64,000 nucleotides of DNA from Luscinia megarhynchos (Eukaryota; Chordata; Aves; Passeriformes; Turdidae), in the NCBI GenBank assembly GCA_034336665.1, contig JAPFBE010000003.1, positions 67,127,352 to 67,191,351 on the forward strand. Direction: 5' to 3'. A program made the position numbers and the translations under genes. How positions within the stretch are numbered: position 1 is the stretch's first letter; each line of letters opens with the position of its first letter. The notes under the pieces were generated by a model. The model did no database searches, was not told where the DNA came from, and saw only the letters and a program-made list of their open reading frames with translations. Below, one piece after another: positions 37,153 to 48,000 of the stretch.

Positions 37153-40129
37153 ACCAAATAAAATACTGTGTTTTCTTTTAAATGAACTCAGAATCATTCA
37201 GAAAATGGGTGAGATGAGGGCAGCTAATAAGCACATTAATCAAAAGGGAGCAAGAGTCCTTCCAGACATTCATTTATACAAACTAAAAGGAGGATGACAA
37301 AGGAGAAAATAACTGATAAAACACTGAGGAATTAAATTAATTGGTACTGAAAAATAACTGAGATCTGATTTTTTTTCAACAATCAACTTACTTCTAGCAA
37401 AGAAACATGGCCTGGCTTCCAAGACACAATGAAGTAGATCACCAGGTTTTGAGGGATTCAGTTTCTGGAGCTTCTGAACCTGGAGTCAGAGTGTTCAGGT
37501 CTCTGATGCCACAATGAGGAGTTACTTTACAGAAAGAGCTGTACAAAACAAAACATTTCAAGGAGAGTGAGGTTATAAAGGGCTTGGCTTGCTCTAGTCA
37601 GGGCTGACAGACATTGTGAAAGAGCTCACCACCAGTTTATCATCAGTGGGATTGCAGCAGTCCAAAGCACTGTGACAAACACATGGGGAGAACCTGGAGG
37701 TTTTGAAATCTGAGCAGACCAACACAGAGCACAGAGGTGAAGAGACTTGCCCAGGGTCAGGGTGCAAGCTAGAAGGGCAATTAGCTCAGCTCCCCTTGGC
37801 ACTGTATGTTCTCATTGCACATACAGTTAGGCAGGACTGCCTTAGGGCTCTTACCTACTGTGTGCATTTTGGCCTGGTTGCTGCAGACTTAAGCTGTGCA
37901 TTCTATCAGCACCATGCTTCCCTCTGGTACCCAAGCAGGAGGTTCTTCCTTTCACTTCTTCTTTCCCCAGCTGCACACAGCCTTGGGGCAAACGGCCAAA
38001 AATGGCAAGTTCTTCTTTGTAGCTTCCTCAGTTGGGTTAGGCAAGAAATTAAACGGTTCATGCCGCCTCTCCTGTCCCCATTTTCTATCTTATGGCTTTA
38101 TGCAGGGTGTCTTTCAATAAGAATCAGCCAATGTAGTGAGTTGACTGCTGGCCCAATGCTGTACTGACAGCGGTCTCTGGAGTGGCTGACCTGCCATCCC
38201 AGCTCCAGTGCTGCAAATGTGGCACTGGAACAGCCTGGCTGTCACCACACTCCAGTCCTCAACACAGCTCTTTGCACATGCCACAGCTGAGATGCTGCTG
38301 TTTCACAGAAAGCTTAAGTGGTTGTCTTCACCAAGTGCCCAAGCCACAGCTCACCTGCTGTCACCACCTGACACACTCCCTCTCACTTTTCTGAGCAGCT
38401 ATCCCAGCTTCCAGGTGGGAGCCTCTTGTCATTAATCACAGCCATACCAACGAGAAAGGGCAGAAAGAAATTGTTTGAGGGTATTTTAAATCAGAAACTA
38501 TTTTTTATGCTTCCTCTTGAGATCAGCTGGTCTCTGCCCTGGCATGAAACATCACTTTTCTCTTCCCTTTCCTCTGTTCCACCGTGATCCAGGGAGGGTG
38601 CTGGCAAGGGCAGAACTGGCATTCAGCTCCAGGGCTCAGGAGCTCAGAACACTCCAGCTGTCCCAATGGCATTGTGAAAAGCAGCAGGCTGGTGGTCAGG
38701 GGCACGCACTGCCTGCCTGTGAGGGCTCAGCACCCGGCACAGCAGGTGGGAGCCACTCCGTGGGTGCCTGCCCTCTGTCCTGTGCTGGAGTCTCATGCTC
38801 CAGATCCCCTGCTGCTCCTTGTGTGACCCAGCACAAGGGTGTGGTGGCACTGTGGCCACTGGCTGCTCAGGCTGCCTGCTCCCCTGGCTCTGCCACCCCC
38901 ACTCTTGCCTTCCCTCTCGTTCAGCTCTGTGGCGTTCAGCACAAATCACTCCTTCAAGAAGTCTGCAAGAACGACCCAGGATTGTTTTCAGCTTCCACCA
39001 TGGATGACATCCCCTGGATAGCCCTCTCAAGAGCTGGCCTGGGGGCTGGCAGCTTGGCTACAGATGATTTTCTGTATGCACTTTGCCATCCAATCTTTCT
39101 TTCAGAGCTATTTGCTCTGAAGAAGAAGCTGCAACACGTTTGTTGTGCCAGAGTGTGCCTCGCCCCACAGCTACAGCTCACAGTGCACTGCACAGGCTTT
39201 GGGAACTCTAGGTGCCAAGGCATTGCAAACTGAATAGGGTCAAACCTTCATTAGCTCTGCAATCTTTCTACTTGCCTCTCCAAGCCTACCTCTTACGCTC
39301 TGCTACAGTTTTTAGCAACACACTCTGATTGAAACATTTGGGCAGGAGGCACAACCAAGCCCTGCAGGGCAAGATGAGAGGTGAAGCCTGTTCAGTCCCA
39401 GCTCTGACCCTTTGTGTGTGTTTGGGCAAATAATGCACAGGCACATCAACTCCACTGGCTGCCTCTGGCCAAAATGACCTGGTGTCCAGAGAGCACATTG
39501 TATGGTTCCTGTGGTGTTTGGGGACTGGAGGAGAAGGTGTGCCCGTGGGGCAGGAAAGCCCCTGGCACAGACATGCTGCCCACCTCCCCTTCCAGCACAA
39601 GTGGTGCAGATGTACAGGAGTAAGCTTTACAGCTGCTGTGAGCATCTCAGAGGCGTTCCTTGCCTGGTTGGGCATGTTTGGAAGCTCAGGGAAGGGCCCA
39701 TGTGGCTGTTGAAATTGTTTCCCTCTGTCAGACAGCCAGACACAGGAGTGGGGAGGAGCGTGACCACGCTGCTGAGTGGGCAGCACACCTGGCAGGGCAG
39801 GAGGTCCACAATTCCAGTCCCTGCTTGTGGGCTTGTCTCTGAGCTTCTCTTTGTACCATTCCTGGTGAGCTCCTGGGTTACCACAGGGCTGCTACTGATG
39901 CAAAGCCATATGCTAGGGGCTCACAGAAGGGGAAATTTGGGATACATCACCACAGTGCCTGTGGAATTGCCTGAGCAGAAAGAGGATCCTCCTGCCAGCC
40001 TCCCCCCTTTCCCACCACACCCAGACACACAGTACTGCCCTCTGACACCTTGTGACAGCATGTGTACAGATCTCTGCTTCCCGAGGGGTTAGTCATTCCC
40101 ATCACCCGTGACACAAACCTGGGCATCCC
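37153..40129. other. Intergenic, nothing recognised
   Basis: No gene or repeat is recognised. The 238-codon plus-strand frame (38,517-39,233) lies in GC-moderate DNA with several long overlapping frames on the opposite strand. Its composition (Ser, Leu, Cys, Ala-rich, no domain) does not suggest a real protein. Confidence 0.5.
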
Positions 40130-40312
40130 ACTCTGCAGCCTCGCACCGGGACACCCAGCCTGTGCCACGGCTGAGCACCCCGTTTTTAAAAATCATCACG
40201 GGGACACCGGACGCTGTGCTGTACAAGCTGCGGGGCCGCGGGGGACCCGGCTTTCTGTCGCCAGCAGATGGCATCGCCACTCTCAACGCCCTGGCCACGG
40301 GAACCAAGGAAA
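40130..40312. promoter_or_regulatory. Short CpG-rich patch
   Basis: About 15 CpG dinucleotides fall within roughly 180 bases in otherwise CpG-depleted DNA. The patch includes a CTCF-like motif at 40,261. It is followed at 40,331-40,358 by a strong polypyrimidine tract ending in CAG. I see no recognisable protein; the 170-codon open frame across it (40,108-40,620) is unlike anything I know. It may be a small regulatory element or a weak promoter. Confidence 0.4.
40261..40273 (+). promoter_or_regulatory. CTCF-like motif
   Basis: CCAGCAGATGGC matches the published CTCF core CCASYAGRKGGC at all 12 positions, and the following A fits the next position of the longer form. By my own estimate (16 in 4^12, both strands, 64 kb) about 0.12 such perfect matches are expected by chance. 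It lies in the CpG-rich patch, where its single internal CpG context (TCGCCAGC) is adjacent but outside the core. Confidence 0.4.
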
Positions 40313-41219
40313 ACGTCTGCTTTTCTATTTCTCTCTCTCCATTTTTTTTTTTTTTCAGGTGCGAGCTAGCTCAGAGCTGCAAAGCACTTGATGGGCGAAT
40401 TTACAAAATACAATTATTAATACTGATTTTCTCTAAAGATCTGTTCTTGCAAAACCTAATGAAGGAATGCTGCCCTGTCTATTCCCAGGAGCTAAACGGC
40501 TGGATGTGCAATACTCCAAGCATCCTTACATCCTCCCGACCTGAGGAGCTGAGGGTATTCTGTGCCTTGGGTTGGACTCCAAGAGAATCCAGGAATACAT
40601 CTCTTACACAGCATCTCTGAGAGAGCAGACAGAGAAACATGCTGGACGCTGATCCCAGCCTGCTTGCCTGCCAGCTCCTACATTTCACCCTGCAGCACTG
40701 CCCAGGGAAGACGGGCTGTGCCTCCAAAAGCTGAGTCAGTGAGTCAGCAAAATAAGGCTGACTAAGCACTTCCCCATCTGATGCTGGACATCAACCACAA
40801 AGCGTGAATGACTTTGCATTTATTAGGCAGAATTACTGAAGTGGCTACAACCTAGCAGGCTTGAAATAACCAACTGCTCCCTTTCAAAAGCAACATCCTT
40901 ACTAAGCTCAGGTGATAAAGATTTCAGTTCCTCCCTTCCCACAGCGAGGCAGATTTGCCTGGGAGGAGCATAAACCAATATATCCTGTCATCTCCACTTA
41001 CATGCTGCTCCTACCATGTCAAAGGGTCAAGCATGTTATGTTTTGCACATAAGCCATTAATGATTAACTGTTTTCTCTAGAGGAACTAGTTTTTCTCTTG
41101 GCTTTTAAAAAAATAGACCTTGACAGATGAAATGGAAAACCATCCTTGGGTTGGTTTCAGTGGCTATTTATGATCATGGCATTGATGGTACAGATTAGAA
41201 GGCATTTGGAATCTCAGGC
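40313..41219. other. Intergenic; strong acceptor-like tract at its left end
   Basis: A C/T-rich tract with a run of 14 T ends in CAG at 40,356-40,358, a very good splice-acceptor match, but no exon downstream is recognisable. The rest is featureless and becomes AT-richer toward the poly-T tract. Confidence 0.45.
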
Positions 41220-41261
41220 TTTTTTTTTTTCTTTCTTTTTTTTTTTTTTTTTTTTTTTTTT
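41220..41261 (+). repeat. Long interrupted poly-T tract
   Basis: An 11-T run, CTTTC, then 26 T: the longest homopolymer in the window. On the minus strand it would be a poly-A tail with its body at higher coordinates, but the 41,262-41,500 sequence is not a repeat I can name with confidence. Confidence 0.85.
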
Positions 41262-41724
41262 ATTTTCCTGATCTGTTCCTCGTACGTTTGAAAATGGTTA
41301 GAAAAGCATGTGAGAAAAAATAGGCTTGTGGCTGGGGCACATAATTTCCTGATCTGGTTGCCAACTCTGTGACCTTGAATGGTTCACTAGGAGAGCAAAG
41401 CACTTCCCTTTTAAGGTTTTAAAAGTTCATGTCTAACTCCCAGACAGAGAAAACCTAACTCAGGATCATCTCCTGAGCTCTGGGGCCAGGCCCTACAAAT
41501 ACCACAGGCTGTCCCTACAAGTGATGGAGGGTGAATCATCCCACATGTCTTGGCATGAGATTAAGTGCTTTTTGGGAGACCCTACTAAGAACTTCTTTTT
41601 AAAAGAGGTTCTCAGCTTGGCTTAGCTGTTTAATTTTGAGATGGCTGAAGGAGATTAGGATGAGTCCTAGCCTTAACCTCCTCAGGACCCTGCCTTGCAG
41701 CTGCACTCTCTTGCACTGTCTATG

Positions 41725-41960
41725 AGAATCATAGAATAGTTAGGGCTGGAAGTGACCTGTAAAGGCCATGTAGCCCAAACCCCCAGCAATGAGCAGGCAC
41801 ATCTTTGGCTAGATCAGGCTGCTCAGAGCTCCATCCAACCTGACCTCGAATGTTTACAGGGAGGGAGACATCTACCACCTCTCTGGCAAGAGGTCCCACC
41901 TCTCCAGAGCTCAGCTTTCACATAAGTATCCCCTGATGATAAAGGAAAATAAAAATAGTT
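41725..41960 (-). mobile_element. CR1 LINE 3'-end fragment (minus strand)
   Basis: The left edge 'aatcatagaatagttaggg' followed by 'ctggaagtgacctgtaaagg' is a well-preserved reversed CR1 terminus. The part up to about 41,870 contains 'tcaggctgctcagagctcca' and 'caacctgacctcgaatgt', typical of the CR1 3' UTR. After that the match becomes ragged, and the right boundary near 41,960 is approximate. Confidence 0.88.
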
Positions 41961-44900
41961 ATGACCAAATTATTCTTTGAAAGACAGCCTCTGGTCATTG
42001 GGGGAGAGATGGAAGCATGAATAGAGAGTCACAGATCAGTCAGTTGCTGTGCACAGAGACCGTATTGATGGACATGTTAAAAATATCTGCATGGCTGTAA
42101 GCCAGAAACCATTTTGTGTCTAAAATGGGATTTCATTTCCTTTTCCTTTCTTTTGTTTTTTTTCTGTTCCAATTTTGCTGAAGAACCCTATCCATGATTC
42201 ACTATGTCAAAGCTTCAAACTTTGTTTGTTGTGAGCCAGGGAGGGTTTTTTCTCTGCTAAGAAGCTCACAGCAACATTTTAAATGCTGTGAGACAGACAG
42301 ACTTGCAGGTAGAATCTTGGTTCACTGCTGCAGAGCTCACTGCACTGGGGGGCAGAAAGCTCAGCATATGGTGTTTCCCTCCAGCTTGCAGGGAGCTGGT
42401 ATGTCCTGGGGAAGAGCCAAGGGTTAACAAACATACCTGAAAAGGACAGGAGCTTCTGGGAATTACTGCTGTGAGTTTCCCTGGAAAACAGGGTCTTAGC
42501 TTGGATTTTCCAAATCGTTAAGCACCATCATAGCCATCCACTGCATCCTCTCCTATTTTCCAGTGTGTCTTTGGAACTGGGGGCACCAAAATTGCACCAG
42601 GCCCATGGACCCACAGAAGAGTGTGAGAATGCCATCCCCTGCTCTGCCAGCCATGCCCTCACCAGTCCAGCCCAGGAGATGGCTTGCTTCTGCTGCTGAC
42701 TCAGATTTGTGGAGCTGCATTTCTGCTGCTCAGAAATCACTCAGGAGGCTGATTTCAGTGGCAGGTACACAGTAACAAGCACAGATCTGCTTGGGAGTAA
42801 ATGTGCTAAATAATTGATACATGCTGGATACTGCACTACAGCATAATCCATGCTGGATGCAACAAGAGTGGCATGAAAGAAGCAGCAGAATATAAGGACC
42901 TTTTGCCCAGGAGCTACAAATATTTAAAATCATAATCCAGGGAGCTAACCTTCCCTTCAAAGCTGCCAGATTTATTTCAGTGTATAAAGAGAATGTATTC
43001 CTCAAAATGGATATCACAATCAGAAAGCTTTTATCAAAGGTCCCCCATCAGTTTTTTGCAAAATTTCAAGACACTGTGTGCAGAAAGCAGGTAGGTTTTC
43101 TCTGGCATAATGGTGGTCCTTTGTGAGACATGACAACGAACTCCCTAATTAATCTTCGAAATGTCAGAGCCTGCTGGAAGTAATTGGGCCTGACAGTTCA
43201 AGGGCTAATTAACTTCAAACCTTGATTTTTCTCTTGCTTCCTCCACAATTCAAGGTCACTTATTTACTTTTTGTAATGCAACTTTTGTTCTTCTGTAGCG
43301 TGTCTGTTCATATGTGCCTTTCTGGACATGAAGATCAAGAAGGTACTGAGTGGGGTGGGTTGCACTTCATGAATCCCCAAGGAGTTTCCTGACTTCCCAA
43401 GAAAGAAAGCTGATGTAAGCAGAGGGCTGGTCCCTGGGGAGCAGCTCACTGTGGGAGATGCTGGCTGCAGCCTCCAGAGATATCAGCAGGCAGTGCTCCT
43501 GTGGCTGGGCATCCTGCAGAGTGGAGCCAGGGCAATCCATCATCACTGCTGTCCCAGCAAGGCAGCAGGGAGCAGTTTCTCAGTTTCAGCAGGCCCCAGA
43601 GTGCTGCAGTTTCACTGCTCAGCTTTATGTGAGCAGCATTACGTGTGCTACAGCCTGCTGTCTCGGCAGCCTCCACTGGCCTCCTGCATCAGGTCTCCTG
43701 GGGCTGGTGTCCCATTTGTTTTTCTTGCTCTGCAATCTCACTTGACCCTTGGCTGAAAAAAAGATAAAGGACTTTTGCAGCAGAGGCTCCAAATCCTATC
43801 ACCTGCTGCCCATGCCCGTGTTGAATGACCTTGTGGCTATTACTAGAAATGCATGAAAAGCTTTTTCTCTGCTTGACAGGCTCAGTCTCTGGTCACTCAC
43901 GGACACAGAGCACGTCTTCGTGAGAGCAGGGTGTGCATAGACTCCTGAGCCGACCCCTGCGTCCCTTTGGCTCCCACATGGCAAATGAACAGGACAAGTC
44001 AGGCAAAGAGCAGTTTGGGAGGCAATCCCTAGGGGTATACCTGAGCTGGGAGCCATGGGGCTGCCTTCAGGATCTCTGGCAATGGGAGCAGGGGCCTGTG
44101 CCAGCTCCTGAACCTCTGCTGGCACTGAACAGGTCCCCTCCAGGGCACAAGGATGGGCAGTAGCTTCCCTCCACTATCTCCTGCCACAGGCACTGAAAGT
44201 CACAACTGCCATATGGTTTCAGTCTCCTTCTGCCTCAGACATAGCTGTGCTGGTTACATTTTCCCTCAGTGCAAAAGACTACGAAGAATGGGAAAGAAAG
44301 CTGATTATATGGCAAACAACTTGGGGGGAAAAGAGGGTTTTGATCTGACTAGGTCTGATCATAACAAGGCTGGGTGACTGAAGTCAAGTCATGGCAGCAT
44401 CCATCTCCCATCCAGCCATTAGCTTCAGACACACACAGCTCATACCTGAGCAGAAGAACCATCTGCACCAGAGATCAGGTGCTGGAAAAGCTGTATCTGA
44501 TTTCCTCACTCTTTTTTTTTTAATCCTCATTTCCTCTCCACCAAGCTTTCTTACAGCTGCTGCACAACCCTCTCCAGACAATATCTAATCTGTCTGTCAC
44601 AGGCATCTCAAGATGTCCCTTGAGTGTGGTACCTAGTGATGACTGACAACTGTCATTAGGCACTACTCCTCAAACGACAAGGCTCATTTTGTTAACAGGA
44701 TTGCATAGATGCAGCCTGCAGCCTCAGAAGGGGAAAAATGCCATATGTTCACATAGGATTTATATAATGCCTCCTTTTGCAGTCCCTGTAATTTAGTAAC
44801 CCAACAAAATTAAGAACATATGATGATACTAACCATGTATTTCATATATTTTTTGTTGGTTTGCTTTTAAGTGTTCAATCAGAGAAAAGAATGTTTGATC

Positions 44901-47900
44901 TGATTCAGGCTGTTTTTCTTTCACTGAATGTTATCCAAGTCACTTCAAGTTGTCTGAGCCAATGAAATAGAGGTGAAATGTCAATGGAGAATAGGTTTCT
45001 GAAAAGTTACTATCTTACCGTGTGTGGAGTGATGGTGGTGGAAAGCAAATATAATGATCCAGAGAGCAAATGGCAGGATGAAGCCTTTCCATACAGACAT
45101 TGCAATTTTTCCTCTACAGTTACAGCTTCTTTCTGTTCACACTCTTCTAGGAAGGCCATATGAAAGCACTATTAATTTCAGTTTTTCCTGGTCACCTTCC
45201 TATCCTGTGCTGAATGATGCTGTGATGACAGCACTTCAACACTACCAACTGAAATCAGCTCTGCTATGAATTAAACTACTTATTCGAGTAAGGGAAGTCA
45301 GGGATTCATCAGACACAGGAATCCAATGTCAGAAGCAGTAAGTCTTTTGTTCAGGCTTGAAAAGATCCAGAAATGTAAGGAAATCACCTCCACCAGCTTC
45401 CCTTCCCCAGTGCTGCAAACAAGGCATATGGTGACATGCCAGGAGCTGGTGATGCTGAAAGAGGGGAAATGACTTTCAGCAAAGAGCTTCTTGCCTCTGT
45501 TTGCATGGCTGAAGCTTACATTTATCCTTGCTTTGATCTGAACCCCCTCCATGCCCTTGTCCCAGCTATCCTGCCTGGCTCTGGCAGCCAGGACAGCCTG
45601 GAACCTCCTTTGTGTGGGTAATGGAGCAAACCCACACTGGTGCTCTCATGCAGCACATTGATATTTTTCTGTCTCATGGCTGTGCCCTTTGCCTCTCTGC
45701 ATAAGCTGTGCACAAAGATAAAAGTAAAGAGAGGAGCATTTCTCTGCAAAGATTTTGGTATTGGGGTGGAATACTGCTGTAATAAAAAATGTTATTTGTT
45801 TTCCTGAATGAATTCCAGCTCTGACAAGCCAGAGTCACCCCAAAGCATACAGGTAGTTCCAGCAGCAGGGATTAAGGAATTTTGTAGGCCTTTAGGATAA
45901 TCTTTTTCCTGACTCTGCATGAAACAGTGCTCACATTAAGCCAGCATTCACCTTTGAGCTTAGCCCAATTATTCTTCCAAAAGAAGTTGTTTCTCCCCTC
46001 CTTGTCACAGGTGTATTGGGAGGGATTAGGGGAAAGATGTAGGCTCTGGAAATAACCAGGGAGGAGAGCAGCTTTATAATCATATCTCCAGGAACATTGT
46101 GTCTACAGGGATCTGTCTCTGGGTACTCCCACAGTTTCTTCCTTTGCTCTTCATCAAGTCCATGAGACTTTGTTTCATCCATGAGCAGAAACAGATGATT
46201 TTTCATTGTGTGTGCAGCACAATGAGTGGGACTGGTAATATTTACTCCTGCCCAATGTTTCTTCCTCTGTTTTATGGAGCACCTCTGAAGGAGTGTAAGA
46301 GCAGCCATGGACCTTCTGCTGCTGTCTCCAGAGAGAGGAATGGTTTTTCAGATGCATTTTGGCTGAAGGAGTCCCCAGCATCGCCTGTAGTGCTGTGCAC
46401 TCACTTTCTAGCAAGGGGCTTGGACAATAGTCTTTTCCTGATGCCAACACAGATTTGTCCTTTCCCTCTCTTCCTGCAGTCCAAGGGCAAGTCTGAAGGT
46501 AACCAGAGAAGGCTTTCTCCTCTCCAAGCCGGAAGGCATTTGGGGACAGGGCTGGGAGCCAAAGCCAGCATGTGGCCTCTCCGGGTGTGAGATGTGAAGT
46601 TCAACATCAGGAGGAAAATCCTCATGGGTTCCTGTGCCTGGGTCTTATTACAAAATTAAGTCATTACATTTTCTGCTTTCCGTGTGTTTAGATTTTTAAA
46701 AGTCACAAGCGCTTTCTGGTTTCAAAGTGAGAAGCAGTAAATACAACAGTACCAGAAGAGGCTTTTGAGTGTTTTTGTCTTTATTTTCAAGCAGAGTATT
46801 TCAGCTTCTGTATAAGGATACACTGCCAGATTTCACTATACAGGATATAAAAGCTACCTGTGGCTCTGCACCATTGCCTTCTCGCTGACTTCACTGTGTA
46901 AAGGTGAGACCATTATTTTCACCGTGTACAAGTAAAAGCTTATTGGTACAGTGAGAATTTCCAGTGAGTAATGCTGGAAAGGGAAGACATGGATCCCTTG
47001 ATGAGATATTCCTGTGCTCTGGCAACAGTAATAACTCGCTTTGCTACTGTGTGCAAAGTGGTTTGTGGTTCTAAGAGCAGTAAAGTGTTTTGTTGTTCAA
47101 ATATTATGAAGGTTGTTTTATTCAGATGTACTGGTCAAAACCACTCGAGCACTCTGTTGCTCTCGGCCCAAAGCTCCTCACTGCTCAATGTGCAGCTTGA
47201 GGGGGCATTTTTCTTTCTTTTTTTTTTTGCATTATCTGCAAAGCAGGAATGAACTGGCTTCAGGAATACCACAGTACCACATCTCAACCAAAGGGCAACC
47301 AGCCTTTAAAATTAATCTGGCATGACACAAAATGCTTGGATTTTTGGATAAGCAACAATGAACTCTGTTGGGGGACCCACAACAACTCATTTTGTTTTAA
47401 GATTAAAAATTTAAGGTTGGGATTCTTACCACTTAAATTTAGCTTTTCAGGAGTCAGGCATCTAATCTAAGCCAGCCATGTTGGCAGTGTGTTGTGTCAG
47501 AGAAGAGATGGGCTGCCAAAATATGGTTCACCCCTCTGAAGAGAGCTGCCAGAGTACAGGGGATGGCTTGCCCTCTTCTCCTGCCTTTTTTTGTAGTTCA
47601 TTTGAATCTTAAGGTAAACACCAACCTTTCAGATGGCTTTGAGGGGAATCCACTCCAAAGTGCTCAAAGTTGCTATAGAGGACCTTTCTCTGAGGTGAGG
47701 AACTGATATTTTCTCCATGTGATTATGTTGTTGGGGTGTGTTTTTTTGACCAGCATGCTTGAAACAAATGTGAAACCTGTTAAGAAACTGACAGATGGGG
47801 GGTTTTTTTCTGGCTTGGTTTGTTTTTTTCTAACGTGTGTCAGTATTTTCCATGGGAGGTGTTTGATCTGAGACAGGCTCATATGCTAGAAAAGGCTTGC

Positions 47901-48000
47901 ACTGATTCCGCAGAACGCAGAATTCTGGTTCCCTCTCAGGGAAGAGAGAGTGGTCACAGACCTGAGAGCAGGAGGGTAAAAGAATAGAGTCTTGGCATGT
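41961..48000. other. Intergenic; homeodomain-type cluster near 43.15 kb
   Basis: No gene is recognised. Between 43,146 and 43,212 there are three homeodomain-type cores (TAATTAAT, TAATTG, TAATTAA) in a segment with little simple repetition, the look of a conserved noncoding element. A T-run of about 11 sits at 47,218-47,228. A possible CR1 scrap at 42,535 is listed separately. Confidence 0.45.
42535..42620 (-). mobile_element. Possible decayed CR1 fragment
   Basis: The phrase 'gcatcctctcctattttcca' followed by 'ctttggaactgggggcacca' and 'aaattgcacc' resembles, in reverse orientation, the part of CR1 that lies 5' of the common 3' terminus. Only about 85 bases are suggestive and there is no terminus, so this may be chance. 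Confidence 0.3.

Noticed and set aside
38517..39233. 238-codon plus-strand frame.
   Set aside because: No recognisable domain, long competing frames on the opposite strand, and no neighbouring splice or promoter structure that I trust.
41360..41400. MIR-like phrase 'ctctgtgaccttgaatggtt'.
   Set aside because: Only about 20 bases are similar, with no flanking MIR structure; too short to call.
6652..43620. An 18-base identical string (TGCTGCAGTTTCACTGCT) near 6,650 and 43,602.
   Set aside because: The flanks do not extend the similarity, and the string is built of common CTGCAG/ACTGCT words. Chance or a tiny repeat scrap is sufficient.
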